Part shown: piece after piece, positions 8,722 to 16,938 of the stretch
How the letters are laid out: the number at the start of each line of letters is the position of its first letter
Position numbering within the stretch: position 1 is the first letter of the stretch
Assembly (NCBI GenBank): GCA_964521625.1
Contig: CAZFSM010000006.1
Coordinates: forward strand, 113,566-177,565
Direction of reading: 5' to 3'
From: UBA1444 sp964521625
Lineage (GTDB): Bacteria; Bacillota; Negativicutes; UBA1444
DNA length: 64,000 nt
Made by a program: the position numbers and the translations under genes
The notes under the pieces: generated by a model
What the model was told of the DNA's origin: nothing
Seen by the model: only the letters and a program-made list of their open reading frames with translations
The model's database searches: none

Positions 8722-9645
8722 TTAACGGGATTTTCTCAATCGCTCGATCAGCTCTAGCATATCTTGCGGCGCCGGGGCTGCAAAGTTCATTGCTTCGCCA
8801 GTTTGCGGATGGGTAAAGTGAATTTCCGACGAATGCAACGCTTGCCCGTTTATCCCTGACTCGATCTTCACGGGTCCGTATTTCGGATCGCCGACTAAAG
8901 GATGCCCAATCGAGGCCATGTGCACGCGAATCTGGTGCGTGCGACCGGTTTCCAGTCGGCAGGATACAACAGTATAGCTCCCCAGCCGTTCCAATACATG
9001 AAAATGAGTTACTGCTGGTTTGCCAAGTTGTCGGACGACAGCCATTTTTTTACGGTCTTTGGGATGACGACCGATCGCACCTTCGATTCTGCCGGAGTCT
9101 GCAACCAGGTTGCCGTAGACAACTGCCAGATAGATTCGTCCGGCGGAATGTGAGCGGATTTGCTCGGCCAGCGACACATGCGCCAGGTCCGTTTTGGCGA
9201 CCAGCATTGCGCCGGAAGTGTCTTTGTCCAGACGATGCACGATACCGGGGCGGATTACGCCGTTGATGCCGGACAGGTCACTGCAATGGGCCAGCAGCGC
9301 ATTGACCAGCGTTCCCTGCAAGTTTCCCGCTGCCGGATGAACGACCATGCCGCGCCGCTTGTTGATAACCACCAGTTGTTCGTCTTCAAACAGAATGTCG
9401 AGTGGAATATCCTGCGCGGTAACCAGATCAGCCGTCGGCGCCGGGATAGAAACATGCACAGTCTCACCGCTCGTCAACCGGTAACCGGCTTTACTTGGAA
9501 TTCGTCCATTCACGGTGATATGCCCGCTGGCAATCAAACGCTGGATTTGCGAACGAGTCAACTCCGGCATGCATTCCGTCAGGTACACATCCAGGCGTTG
9601 CTCCGCCGCTTCCGGTCCGACCAGAAATTCCTGTTCGCCGACCAT
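8722..9645 (-). CDS. RluA-family 23S rRNA pseudouridine synthase (RluD-like)
   Basis: 307 aa. An S4 RNA-binding domain (residues about 14-75, RLDVYLTECMPELTRSQIQRLI) is followed by the RluA catalytic domain. The catalytic Asp is in GIVHRLDKDTSGAMLVAKT near residue 140; GRTHQIRVHMASIGHPLVGDPKYG is near 240. Probably makes pseudouridines in 23S rRNA helix 69 like RluD, but paralogs cannot be separated without alignment. ATG 9645 shares one base with the lspA stop (TGATG), with GAGG 7 nt upstream. Confidence 0.92.
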   Translation of the reverse strand: MVGEQEFLVGPEAAEQRLDVYLTECMPELTRSQIQRLIASGHITVNGRIPSKAGYRLTSGETVHVSIPAPTADLVTAQDIPLDILFEDEQLVVINKRRGMVVHPAAGNLQGTLVNALLAHCSDLSGINGVIRPGIVHRLDKDTSGAMLVAKTDLAHVSLAEQIRSHSAGRIYLAVVYGNLVADSGRIEGAIGRHPKDRKKMAVVRQLGKPAVTHFHVLERLGSYTVVSCRLETGRTHQIRVHMASIGHPLVGDPKYGPVKIESGINGQALHSSEIHFTHPQTGEAMNFAAPAPQDMLELIERLRKSR

Positions 9646-10112
9646 CAGTGATCCTCGCCCGGCGAAGCCGATTCAGCTCCCTCTGGTATCAGCAACAAAT
9701 AATAGGCCAGACAAGCAACTCCACAAACGATACAAATATCAGCCACATTAAAAATCGGCCAGATACGAAAATCAAAGAAGTCGATTACATAGCCGATCCG
9801 TACCCGGTCAATCAGATTGCCTATGGCGCCGCCGACCAACAAACCTGCTCCCATTTTTACCATCGGCTGGTTCGCCGGCATGCGTGGGTAAAGATAGGCG
9901 ACTCCCGTGAGTAAAACCAGAGCTACCGAAATAAAGAACCAGGTCTTGTTTTCCAGGATGCCGAAGGCCGCTCCAGGATTAAGAATATAAGTAATATGGA
10001 ATACTTCCCGAATGACCGGCGAAGATTCGCCATAAGCCATCCGGGATTGAATCCAGTATTTTGTTGCCTGGTCGATTACAATGACCAGGGTCGACAAACC
10101 AATCAGCGCCAC
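9645..10112 (-). CDS. lspA: Lipoprotein signal peptidase II
   Basis: Membrane aspartyl protease that cleaves prolipoprotein signal peptides after lipidation. It has four predicted membrane helices and the family motifs NPGAAFG, GNLIDR (first catalytic Asp) and VIDFFDF (second Asp). I place the start at GTG 10112, preceded by AAGAGG at 6 nt, giving 155 aa and an N-terminus like Bacillus LspA. An in-frame TTG at 10142 has no clear SD but would add 10 residues. It follows ileS closely, the order typical of Firmicutes. Confidence 0.94.
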   Translation of the reverse strand: MALIGLSTLVIVIDQATKYWIQSRMAYGESSPVIREVFHITYILNPGAAFGILENKTWFFISVALVLLTGVAYLYPRMPANQPMVKMGAGLLVGGAIGNLIDRVRIGYVIDFFDFRIWPIFNVADICIVCGVACLAYYLLLIPEGAESASPGEDH

Positions 10113-10153
10113 AGGTTGCCTCTTTCTTGATTCTACGATCAATTTTTCACAGG

Positions 10154-12949
10154 TCAGACGGAGCCGGATTCAGTCATTACAGCGGTGCAACGTTTGCACA
10201 GTCCGGGTTCTCCAGGCGCCGGCGATGTCAGATCAGCATGAATCCAGCACCGTTCGCACTTTTCGGCCACTGCCGGCAAGACTTGCACTGCCAGTGGCAG
10301 TGTTTCAGAGCGAACTGCCGTTGCCGGCGCCTGGTCCAGGTTAGCCAGTTTAACAGCTGAGACGATGAAATAGTTGGCCAGTTCCGCTTCCACCGAAAGC
10401 AGCCGCTCCATTACTTCCCCTTCTGTAAACAACAGCAGATCTGCATCCAGTGAATTGCCTATCTCTTTATTGCGGCGGGAAACTTCCAGCGCTTTGGTCA
10501 CTTCGCTGCGCAGTTCCAACAGCTTATCCCATTTAGCCTCCAACTCCGCATTGTGGTATTGCGGTTTGGCGACCGGCCAGGCGGCCAATTGCACACTAAA
10601 CGGCAGATTGGCGCGTTTTGGCATGTATTGCCAGACTTCCTCTGACGAGAATGTCAGCACCGGCGCAACCAGAACAACCAGCGATTGCAGCAGCTCATAC
10701 AAAACGGTCTGGGCGCTGCGGCGCTCAATTGACCCAGGAGTCGATGCATACAAACGGTCTTTCAGGATGTCGAAGTAAATTGAGCTCAGATCGACAGTGC
10801 AGAAGTTGTGTATCGTATGATACAACGAATGGAACTGATACTCTTCGTATGCTTTTGTTACCTTTTCTTGTACCTGTTCTAATCGCAGCAAAGCCCATTT
10901 ATCAATCTCCTGCATCTCGGAATAGGCGACGCAATCCTGATTGGGATCAAAATCATACAGGTTACCCAGCATATAGCGGAAGGTATTGCGTATCTTGCGA
11001 TAGACCTCCGACAATTGCTTGAGGATTTCGTTGGAAATGCGGATGTCGGCTTGGTAATCGGCGGACGCGACCCAAAGGCGCAACACGTCGGCTCCATATT
11101 TCTCGATGACTTCCTGCGGCAAAATTGTATTGCCGACCGACTTGGACATTTTGCGACCTTCGCCATCGACGACAAACCCATGAGTCAAAACTGATTTATA
11201 TGGAGCAACTCCGCGCGTGGCTACCGAGGTCAGCAGCGAAGAATGGAACCAACCGCGATGTTGGTCGCTACCTTCCAGATACATGTCAGCCGGCCATTGC
11301 AGTTCGGGACGCTGGGTCAACACGGCAGCATGGCTGGAACCACTGTCAAACCAGACATCCATCGTGTCGGTTTCCTTACGGAACTTATCTTTGCCGCAAT
11401 GCGGGCAGACAAAACTGGTCGGCAGAATTTCGGCAGCGCTTTTCGCCCACCAAGCGTTCGAGCCTTCGGCGGTAAACAGTTCACTGACCGCTTTCACCGT
11501 CACATCATTGATGAAATGTTCGCCGCAGTCTTCACAATAGAAAATTGGAATCGGCACGCCCCAGACGCGTTGCCGCGAAATGCACCAGTCTTTGCGGTCG
11601 GCGATCATATTGTGGATTCGTTCTTCGCCCCAGCCGGGAATCCATTGCACATCGCCGATTGCCTGCAATGCATTGGCCCGGAAACCGTCGATCGAAGCAA
11701 ACCATTGCTCGGTTGAACGGAAAATGATCGGGCTCTTGCAACGCCAACAATGCGGATATTGATGGCGGATCGTGCCTTTACCCAGCAAAGCGCCGATCGC
11801 CGCTAAATCCTTGAGAACGGGAATGTTGGCGTCCTCGACAGACAGTCCCTGGTATTTGCCGCCTTCGGCCGTAAATTTGCCGGCGTGGTCGACCGGATTG
11901 ATAATTGGTAAACCATATTTCATGCCTGTTTCAAAGTCATCCTGACCATGTCCTGGCGCCGTATGTACGCAACCGGTACCGGCTTCCAGCGTGACATAAT
12001 CCGCCAGCACGACCGGTGACAACCGATCAAGCAAAGGGTGGCGGAACTTGATGCCATCGGCATCGGTTCCCTTAAATGTTTTCAATACTTTCAGTTCGGT
12101 CAGGTTGGTGGCCTTTTGAACGCTGTCCAGCATACCGGTGGCCATCAGATAAATTTCATCTCCATTGGCAACCCAGGCGTATTCAAATTCCGGATGTACG
12201 GCGATTGCCACATTGGCCGGAATCGTCCAGGGGGTGGTCGTCCAGATTACACCAAACACTTTACTGGCATCGGCGCCAGCCGGCAATAATCCGTTATCGT
12301 CAACCAGGGGGAACTTCACATAAATCGCGGTTGATTTCTTTTCAGCATATTCGATTTCTGCTTCTGCCAGTGCGGTTTCGCAGCTTGGGCACCAGTATAC
12401 AGACTTCAGGCCTTTGTAGATAAAGCCCTGTTTTGCCATCTCGCCGAATACTTCAATTTGTTTGCCTTCATATTTTTCATCCAGTGTGATGTAAGGGTTA
12501 TCCCAGTCGCCGGCAACCCCAAGGCGTTTAAAGGATTCCCGTTGCATATCAAGACAGTTCAGCGCATATTGGCGGCACTCTCGGCGCAGGTCAAGCGTAT
12601 CGAGTTCATGCCGGTTCAAGCCAAGAATTTTAATTGCCGCATGTTCAATCGGCAAGCCGTGCGTATCCCAGCCAGGCACATATGGTGCATCAAATCCGCG
12701 CAAGGACTTGTATTTCACAATAACATCCTTGAGGATTTTGTTTAGTGCAGTGCCGATATGGATATTCCCGTTGGCGTAAGGCGGCCCGTCGTGCAGAATG
12801 AACTTGGGGCGACCAGCGGAAGCAGCCTGCCTTTTGTCGTATACTTGCTCATCTTTCCAGTATTGCAGCATCTGCGGTTCGCGCTCCGGCAAATTTGCCC
12901 GCATTGGAAATTCTGTCTGCGGCAGGTTCAACGTTTTTGAATAATCCAA
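10154..12949 (-). CDS. ileS: Isoleucyl-tRNA synthetase
   Basis: Class I aminoacyl-tRNA synthetase charging tRNA-Ile, 931 aa. The HIGH-type motif reads HIGT in NGNIHIGTALNKILKD near residue 66, a variant at the last position. The CP1 editing domain follows (TTTPWTIPANVAIA); KMSKS is in GRKMSKSVGNT near 600; a C-terminal zinc finger has CERCWIH...CKRC. TTG 12949 is chosen because GGAGG lies 7 nt upstream and the protein then begins MDYSKTLNLPQTEFPMR as in relatives. A TTG at 12964 would precede the SD. Controlled by the T-box leader upstream. Confidence 0.97.
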   Translation of the reverse strand: MDYSKTLNLPQTEFPMRANLPEREPQMLQYWKDEQVYDKRQAASAGRPKFILHDGPPYANGNIHIGTALNKILKDVIVKYKSLRGFDAPYVPGWDTHGLPIEHAAIKILGLNRHELDTLDLRRECRQYALNCLDMQRESFKRLGVAGDWDNPYITLDEKYEGKQIEVFGEMAKQGFIYKGLKSVYWCPSCETALAEAEIEYAEKKSTAIYVKFPLVDDNGLLPAGADASKVFGVIWTTTPWTIPANVAIAVHPEFEYAWVANGDEIYLMATGMLDSVQKATNLTELKVLKTFKGTDADGIKFRHPLLDRLSPVVLADYVTLEAGTGCVHTAPGHGQDDFETGMKYGLPIINPVDHAGKFTAEGGKYQGLSVEDANIPVLKDLAAIGALLGKGTIRHQYPHCWRCKSPIIFRSTEQWFASIDGFRANALQAIGDVQWIPGWGEERIHNMIADRKDWCISRQRVWGVPIPIFYCEDCGEHFINDVTVKAVSELFTAEGSNAWWAKSAAEILPTSFVCPHCGKDKFRKETDTMDVWFDSGSSHAAVLTQRPELQWPADMYLEGSDQHRGWFHSSLLTSVATRGVAPYKSVLTHGFVVDGEGRKMSKSVGNTILPQEVIEKYGADVLRLWVASADYQADIRISNEILKQLSEVYRKIRNTFRYMLGNLYDFDPNQDCVAYSEMQEIDKWALLRLEQVQEKVTKAYEEYQFHSLYHTIHNFCTVDLSSIYFDILKDRLYASTPGSIERRSAQTVLYELLQSLVVLVAPVLTFSSEEVWQYMPKRANLPFSVQLAAWPVAKPQYHNAELEAKWDKLLELRSEVTKALEVSRRNKEIGNSLDADLLLFTEGEVMERLLSVEAELANYFIVSAVKLANLDQAPATAVRSETLPLAVQVLPAVAEKCERCWIHADLTSPAPGEPGLCKRCTAVMTESGSV

Positions 12950-12970
12950 AGTAAACACCTCCAAATAGTT

Positions 12971-13219
12971 AAGTCCTCACATCCCCGCAAGGGACGAGAG
13001 GACTATTTCCCGTGGTACCACCCTAATGACCCAGCGGGCCACTTGAAACGCGATAACGTGCGTCAGACGGTGGAGCCTACTGCCAGTTCGGTCCACGGTT
13101 CAGGAGTGATTATCGCCACAGTTGGTCCACCAGGCTTCCACCTTCCCCGGTTCGCTGTCAACCAATCCTTTGGGCGATTGTCTCCATCATAACTTCTGTC
13201 AAAGTATAAAGTATTTTAC
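12971..13219 (-). promoter_or_regulatory. T-box riboswitch leader of ileS (Ile specifier ATC)
   Basis: tRNA-Ile-sensing leader. The T-box core AGGGTGGTACCACG is at 13024-13011. In Stem I the arms ATCGCC/GGCGAT and GGAG/CTCC frame a 3' loop AATCA that presents specifier ATC at 13110-13108. The competing terminator stem AGTCCTC...GAGGACT is at 13004-12972. The terminator is followed by TTAACTATTT, not a solid U-run, so termination may be weak or helped by something else. Confidence 0.92.
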
Positions 13220-13225
13220 CGATTA

Positions 13226-13255
13226 ATTATACAGGAATAACTTGCATCACGTCAA
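13226..13255 (-). promoter_or_regulatory. ileS promoter
   Basis: TTGACG (13255-13250), 18-bp spacer, TATAAT (13231-13226), directly upstream of the T-box. Near-consensus sigma-A promoter for ileS-lspA-rluD-pyrR. Confidence 0.8.
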
Positions 13256-13261
13256 ATGTAA

Positions 13262-13703
13262 TCAGGGAGCCACGGTAACCCGCTTGGTCGGAATTCTTTT
13301 TTCACAGGGTACGGCGGTTTGGCATTTTCCACAACCATAGCGCGGCGCAAATTGTTGGCGGGTCGTCTCCAGAAATGCATCGCAAATCGCGTGATCTTTG
13401 CCATTGTTACTTATCGGTTGCCTGCAGTTCCAAGTTTGTAATCACACTGCCGAGCCGTCCTGCCGCCCCCGCTTTGGTAATCAGCGAGCAATTCAGGCTG
13501 ATGGTTCCCAAGCCGGCAATGAAAGCCGTATGCCGCTCCGACCAGTTGCTACGACGATTGATAATCTTAAATCTGGGGTCGACAGTGGGAAATACTGCTT
13601 CATAGCCGCCTTGCTTGAGCAAATCTGCCAGGTCATGAACCCGATTCAACGGGCTGGTCTGAATAAAATCTGATAATGTAGTGGTTATAGTACTTAGCTG
13701 CAT
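13262..13703 (-). pseudogene. Remnant of a 4Fe-4S epoxyqueuosine reductase-like protein
   Basis: The intact start (ATG 13703, GGGAGG SD at 7 nt) opens a 98-aa frame with GGYEAVFPTVDPRFK and WSERHTAFIAGLGTISL...GRLGSVITNLEL, as in the middle of 4Fe-4S proteins related to QueG. It stops at 13407. The typical C-terminus (YGCGKCQTAVPCEKRIP) continues in another frame to a stop at 13262. The N-terminal third and the first ferredoxin Cys cluster (normally between GSVITNLEL and the YGCG segment) are missing. A living member would be about 250-280 aa. I infer at least two deletions and one frame change, and no function is expected. Confidence 0.78.
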
Positions 13704-13807
13704 GGAGAATCCTCCCTTGTTCCCAATGTTTTGCTTATGCTTAATTTTATGTTACTCTGACAAATGGGTCAAATGGCGACATCAATTTAACCATTAATAC
13801 AACGTGA

Positions 13808-13842
13808 AAGAAAAATTGCCCGAACCGAAGTTCAGGCAATTT
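13808..13842 (-). terminator. Terminator after the chemoreceptor gene
   Basis: Minus-strand stem AAATTGCCTGAAC/GTTCGGGCAATTT with TTCG loop and one G-U pair, followed by TTCTTTC. It ends the MFS-chemoreceptor operon, about 30 bp past the stop. Confidence 0.85.
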
Positions 13843-13870
13843 ATAAATATGCCGGTGATTATGGCGAAGC

Positions 13871-14710
13871 TTAAGCTCCCGACATATTACGCGCCATCTC
13901 ATCGAGTTTTCGCGCCGTCTCGTTCGCTTGCTGAACCGCTTCCGTCACTTGTGCTATCGCTGTCGCAACTTGCGTAACCACTTCATCCACATGTGTTATA
14001 TGGGAATGCGTGCTTTCACTATCTGATTGGATATTGCGCACAATCCCTTCGATCTTTTTAATCGAGTCAGTACTCATGTGAGCAAGTTTTCTGATCTCTT
14101 CCGCCACTACCCCAAAGCCCCGTCCCTGTTCACCAACCCGTGCCGCTTCAATGGCAGCGTTAAGTCCAAGCAGATTTGTCTGATTGGCAATCGTCTTGAT
14201 TAGCGCAAGTACTTGGTCCATTTCCGAAACACGTTTCTGAGCATCAACAGTCTTTTGAGTCATCAATCTTAGATTTGCTGACATTTCCTCTGTTTGCGCT
14301 GAAATTTCCTGTGATGTTCCGGCAAGGTTGCCCACAGCTTCCGACAGGTTCCCTGCCAGAGCGCCCAGCGCTGTCTGCTGCTCTACGGATTGGCTGATCG
14401 CAATGACTCCGATAATTTCGTTAAGTTCATTTTTGAGCGGATATGCCACAACCACATAAGTGACTCCATAAACACTGGAATCTACCTTTTTTACAACTCG
14501 TGCCCGCTCCGTTATTGCCTGATACGCTCCACTTCCCGGTTTGACCAAGTCTCCGGGCTTTGCTTTTTGGTCAAAGCTGTATGCAGGTTGATAAGCAATA
14601 CATTTCTCGGTATCAAACAAACCAACCGCGATATCAGTTTGCATCATATCTCTTAGTATAGGAACCATGAATTTGACCTTGTCCAGGATGGCCGAATCTT
14701 CAACTCGCAT
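13871..14710 (-). CDS. Soluble methyl-accepting chemotaxis-type receptor
   Basis: 279-aa chemoreceptor without a transmembrane segment or HAMP domain. Residues 1-115 form a small ligand-sensor-like domain (MMQTDIAVGLFDTEKCIAYQP, VYGVTYVVVAYPLKNELNEIIGVIAIS). Residues about 120-279 are the coiled-coil signalling module, with the hairpin tip ANQTNLLGLNAAIEAARVGEQGRGFGVVAEE that contacts CheA/CheW. It begins 12 bp after the OFA-family transporter stop, so the two are co-transcribed. Inference: a cytoplasmic sensor of the transported compound or its metabolic state. The ligand is unknown. Confidence 0.88.
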   Translation of the reverse strand: MRVEDSAILDKVKFMVPILRDMMQTDIAVGLFDTEKCIAYQPAYSFDQKAKPGDLVKPGSGAYQAITERARVVKKVDSSVYGVTYVVVAYPLKNELNEIIGVIAISQSVEQQTALGALAGNLSEAVGNLAGTSQEISAQTEEMSANLRLMTQKTVDAQKRVSEMDQVLALIKTIANQTNLLGLNAAIEAARVGEQGRGFGVVAEEIRKLAHMSTDSIKKIEGIVRNIQSDSESTHSHITHVDEVVTQVATAIAQVTEAVQQANETARKLDEMARNMSGA

Positions 14711-14722
14711 TTTGTCGCTCCC

Positions 14723-15949
14723 TCAAGTTAATTTGGGTACGGTTTTCTTTGTTGCGCGCCAGCGAGCGAACAACGTCAGCAGAATGCCGACCGCGCACAT
14801 GACGGCAGCTGCCATAAAAGCTGTGGAATAATCACCATTGTCTATTTCCTTGACCCGCGCTGCAAGCCGGGGGCCGATAAACGCCGCTACGCCATAGGAT
14901 GTGAACAGAATACCGTAATTCATGCTAAGATTTTTAGCCCCGAACAGGTCGGCTGTAATCGAGGGAAAAATAGCGAAAAATCCGCCGAAACATGCTGCGA
15001 TAATCGATATCACTGCAACAAACGGTACAAAAGAACCCGCATATTTCAACGTACTCATCATCAGTGCGGAAAGAATGAACATAATAGCCAGTGTGGGATA
15101 CGGACCCATTTTATCCGAAACCCAGCCCCAGACCACCCGTCCTGCCGTATTAGCCAAAGCCATCAGGCTGACCGCAAACGCCGCAGTTTTGGCGTCAAGT
15201 CGGATCACCTCCTGCCCGATGGATGCGGCGTGACCAATGATCATCAATCCAGAAACACATGCGATGGTGTACATCGTCCACAGAACATAGAACATAGGTG
15301 ACCCGAGCACGCCTTTCCAATCCTTGTCATTTGCCAATCCTGCTATAGAGCCGACTGATGGTTGCCAACCTTCGGGGACATAGCCAATCGGAGGAGCCTT
15401 GACAAATTGCGCCGCCAAACAGGTGATGACAAGGTACGCAGCACCAAGGATTTTAAATGTCGTCAGTACGCCATAACTCTGTACCAACCCATTGGCGATC
15501 GGTGCGTTGATGACCGCCCCCAGCGCGAATCCTGCGGCTACAAGGCCTGCTGCCAAACCTCGTTTGTCCGGGAACCATTTGACAGCGTTCGAAATGCCGG
15601 TCCCATAGATAAAGCCGATGCCAAAACCGCCGAGAAGCCCATATGTCGAATATAGGGAAACTAGTGAAGTAGTAAATCCGGCAGCAATGATTCCGGTGCT
15701 GAAAATTATGCCGCCTGTGAACATGAGGAATTTGGGTCCGCGAACCGGTTGAATCTTGCCGCCGATAATCATGGCAAGTGGGATCATGAACAGGGAGATT
15801 GAAAAAGCAAGGGAAGTATCACTGGTCGACCACTGAAACAAACTGATTAAGGGTCGTTGGAATACGCTCCAGGCATAGGCCGATCCGACACATAGATTAA
15901 TGACGAACATACTGGTTAGAATCAGCCATCTGTTGTGCATTTTTCCCAT
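14723..15949 (-). CDS. OFA-family MFS transporter (oxalate/formate antiporter-like)
   Basis: 408-aa integral membrane protein with about 12 hydrophobic segments. The N-terminal NLCVGSAYAWSVFQRPL and GGFGIGFIYGTGISNAVKWFPDKRGLAAGLVAAGFALGA in the first half are typical of the oxalate:formate antiporter (OFA) subfamily; the interdomain R/K-rich loop and second half (GRVVWGWVSDKMG) complete the MFS fold. Many OFA members move lactate, pyruvate or other small carboxylates, so the substrate is open. ATG 15949 has GGCGGAG 5 nt upstream. First gene of a two-gene operon with a soluble chemoreceptor. Confidence 0.88.
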   Translation of the reverse strand: MGKMHNRWLILTSMFVINLCVGSAYAWSVFQRPLISLFQWSTSDTSLAFSISLFMIPLAMIIGGKIQPVRGPKFLMFTGGIIFSTGIIAAGFTTSLVSLYSTYGLLGGFGIGFIYGTGISNAVKWFPDKRGLAAGLVAAGFALGAVINAPIANGLVQSYGVLTTFKILGAAYLVITCLAAQFVKAPPIGYVPEGWQPSVGSIAGLANDKDWKGVLGSPMFYVLWTMYTIACVSGLMIIGHAASIGQEVIRLDAKTAAFAVSLMALANTAGRVVWGWVSDKMGPYPTLAIMFILSALMMSTLKYAGSFVPFVAVISIIAACFGGFFAIFPSITADLFGAKNLSMNYGILFTSYGVAAFIGPRLAARVKEIDNGDYSTAFMAAAVMCAVGILLTLFARWRATKKTVPKLT

Positions 15950-15987
15950 TAGTTCTCCGCCTTTCGTCGTTGTGGAGTAATAAAATT

Positions 15988-16015
15988 ATCATATGCAATT
16001 CTTGTGCCAAGACAA
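15988..16015 (-). promoter_or_regulatory. Putative promoter of the OFA transporter-chemoreceptor operon
   Basis: TTGTCT (16015-16010), 16-bp spacer, TATGAT (15993-15988). It lies 38 bp before the MFS ATG. Moderate match only. Confidence 0.45.
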
Positions 16016-16148
16016 ATTGTCGTGAAATCTGAAGATTAGATCATTATTAACGACTGACTGATGTTATTGCGCATCAGTTCAAATATGAGATGCTATACAA
16101 CACTTAATTTACGGCAGTTATCGCAGTGATGCATACTACATTGCTTTC

Positions 16149-16164
16149 GATGCAAATTCGCATC
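16149..16164. promoter_or_regulatory. Palindrome GATGCAAATTCGCATC between divergent operons
   Basis: 16-bp near-perfect palindrome between the MFS and ilv promoters. Other GATGC/GCATC half-sites lie nearby (16069, 16091, 16129). It may be an operator for the divergent transporter. The rest of 16016-16258 is AT-rich with no ORF or RNA signature that I can see. Confidence 0.35.
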
Positions 16165-16258
16165 ACTCGAACAGTTTCTCGCCAGGCAAAGGATCCGTCG
16201 CAGATGTACTATTATTTTAATACACATGTAGTATAAATAAATATTTTCATGTTTACTA

Positions 16259-16287
16259 TTGACATACAATGCTGGCTGTTCGATAAT
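16259..16287 (+). promoter_or_regulatory. ilv operon promoter
   Basis: TTGACA (16259-16264), 17-bp spacer, GATAAT (16282-16287), just upstream of the T-box leader. Confidence 0.8.
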
Positions 16288-16293
16288 GTATAC

Positions 16294-16576
16294 AAAATCC
16301 TTGACAATTATTTATAACATCAAAGGTGATGACTGGGAGCGGTTCCTTTTCGTTGCAGCTGCAGAGAGCCGGTGGTTGGTGTGAACCGGTGCGCAATTAT
16401 GAACCTGTCGCCTACGAACCTTCTGGCTGAAAACCATCGCGGTTAGTAGGTCTGAACGCCCTGGCCCCCGTTAACGGGCTACCGATCATTTATCGGTATT
16501 GAGTAAAACTAAGGGTGGTACCGCGAAGCAATTCGCCCCTGATATCGCATAGCGCTGTGCGATATCAGGGGTTTTT
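16294..16576 (+). promoter_or_regulatory. T-box riboswitch leader of the ilv operon
   Basis: Stem I distal part shows the conserved AGAGAGCCGGTGGTTGGTG and GAACCGG at about 16374-16407. The T-box core AAGGGTGGTACCGCG is at 16511-16525. The terminator CCCCTGATATCGCA...TGCGATATCAGGGG with five Ts is at 16536-16576. The specifier region (GAACCTGTCGCC, about 16421-16432) could present GTC (Val) or CTG (Leu); I cannot decide by eye. Control by a charged branched-chain tRNA fits the genes that follow. Confidence 0.9.
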
Positions 16577-16628
16577 CATATTTAACGGCAGAAATAAGGG
16601 CAATTCTAAATAGAAGGAGGAGTTCAAA

Positions 16629-16880
16629 ATGAAACAGTTTTTATCGGTAGTTCTGAGAAAGCAGTCAGATACTCTGGTGCGACTGACTGGCCTATGTTAC
16701 CGAAGGGGCGTTCCCATCGAGAGCCTCTCCTATGCAACAGAACCGGAAAATGGGACCGTCCGGATCATGGCAGTCCTCAATTGCGGGCAACCGACGGCAG
16801 AACAATTGCGTCGGCAGGTATCCAATCTGGTCAATGTCGTTGGCGCTTCCCTGTCGGATGGCGCTGCCACTCCGCACTGA
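16629..16880 (+). CDS. ilvN: Short acetolactate synthase regulatory subunit (ACT domain)
   Basis: 83-aa protein with one ACT domain (MKQFLSVVLRKQSDTLVRLTGLCYRRGVPIESL), the regulatory fold that binds branched-chain amino acids and stabilises the catalytic subunit. The usual IlvH is about 160 aa with a second domain, so this is the short IlvN/IlvM-like type. AGGAGGAG SD precedes ATG 16629. First gene of the operon, separated from the catalytic subunit ilvB by ilvC. Confidence 0.85.
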   Translation: MKQFLSVVLRKQSDTLVRLTGLCYRRGVPIESLSYATEPENGTVRIMAVLNCGQPTAEQLRRQVSNLVNVVGASLSDGAATPH

Positions 16881-16938
16881 TCTTTGAGTCAATTTAATCA
16901 ACAAATCATTGCTAAAGCAAAATTAGGAGGAATTTATT

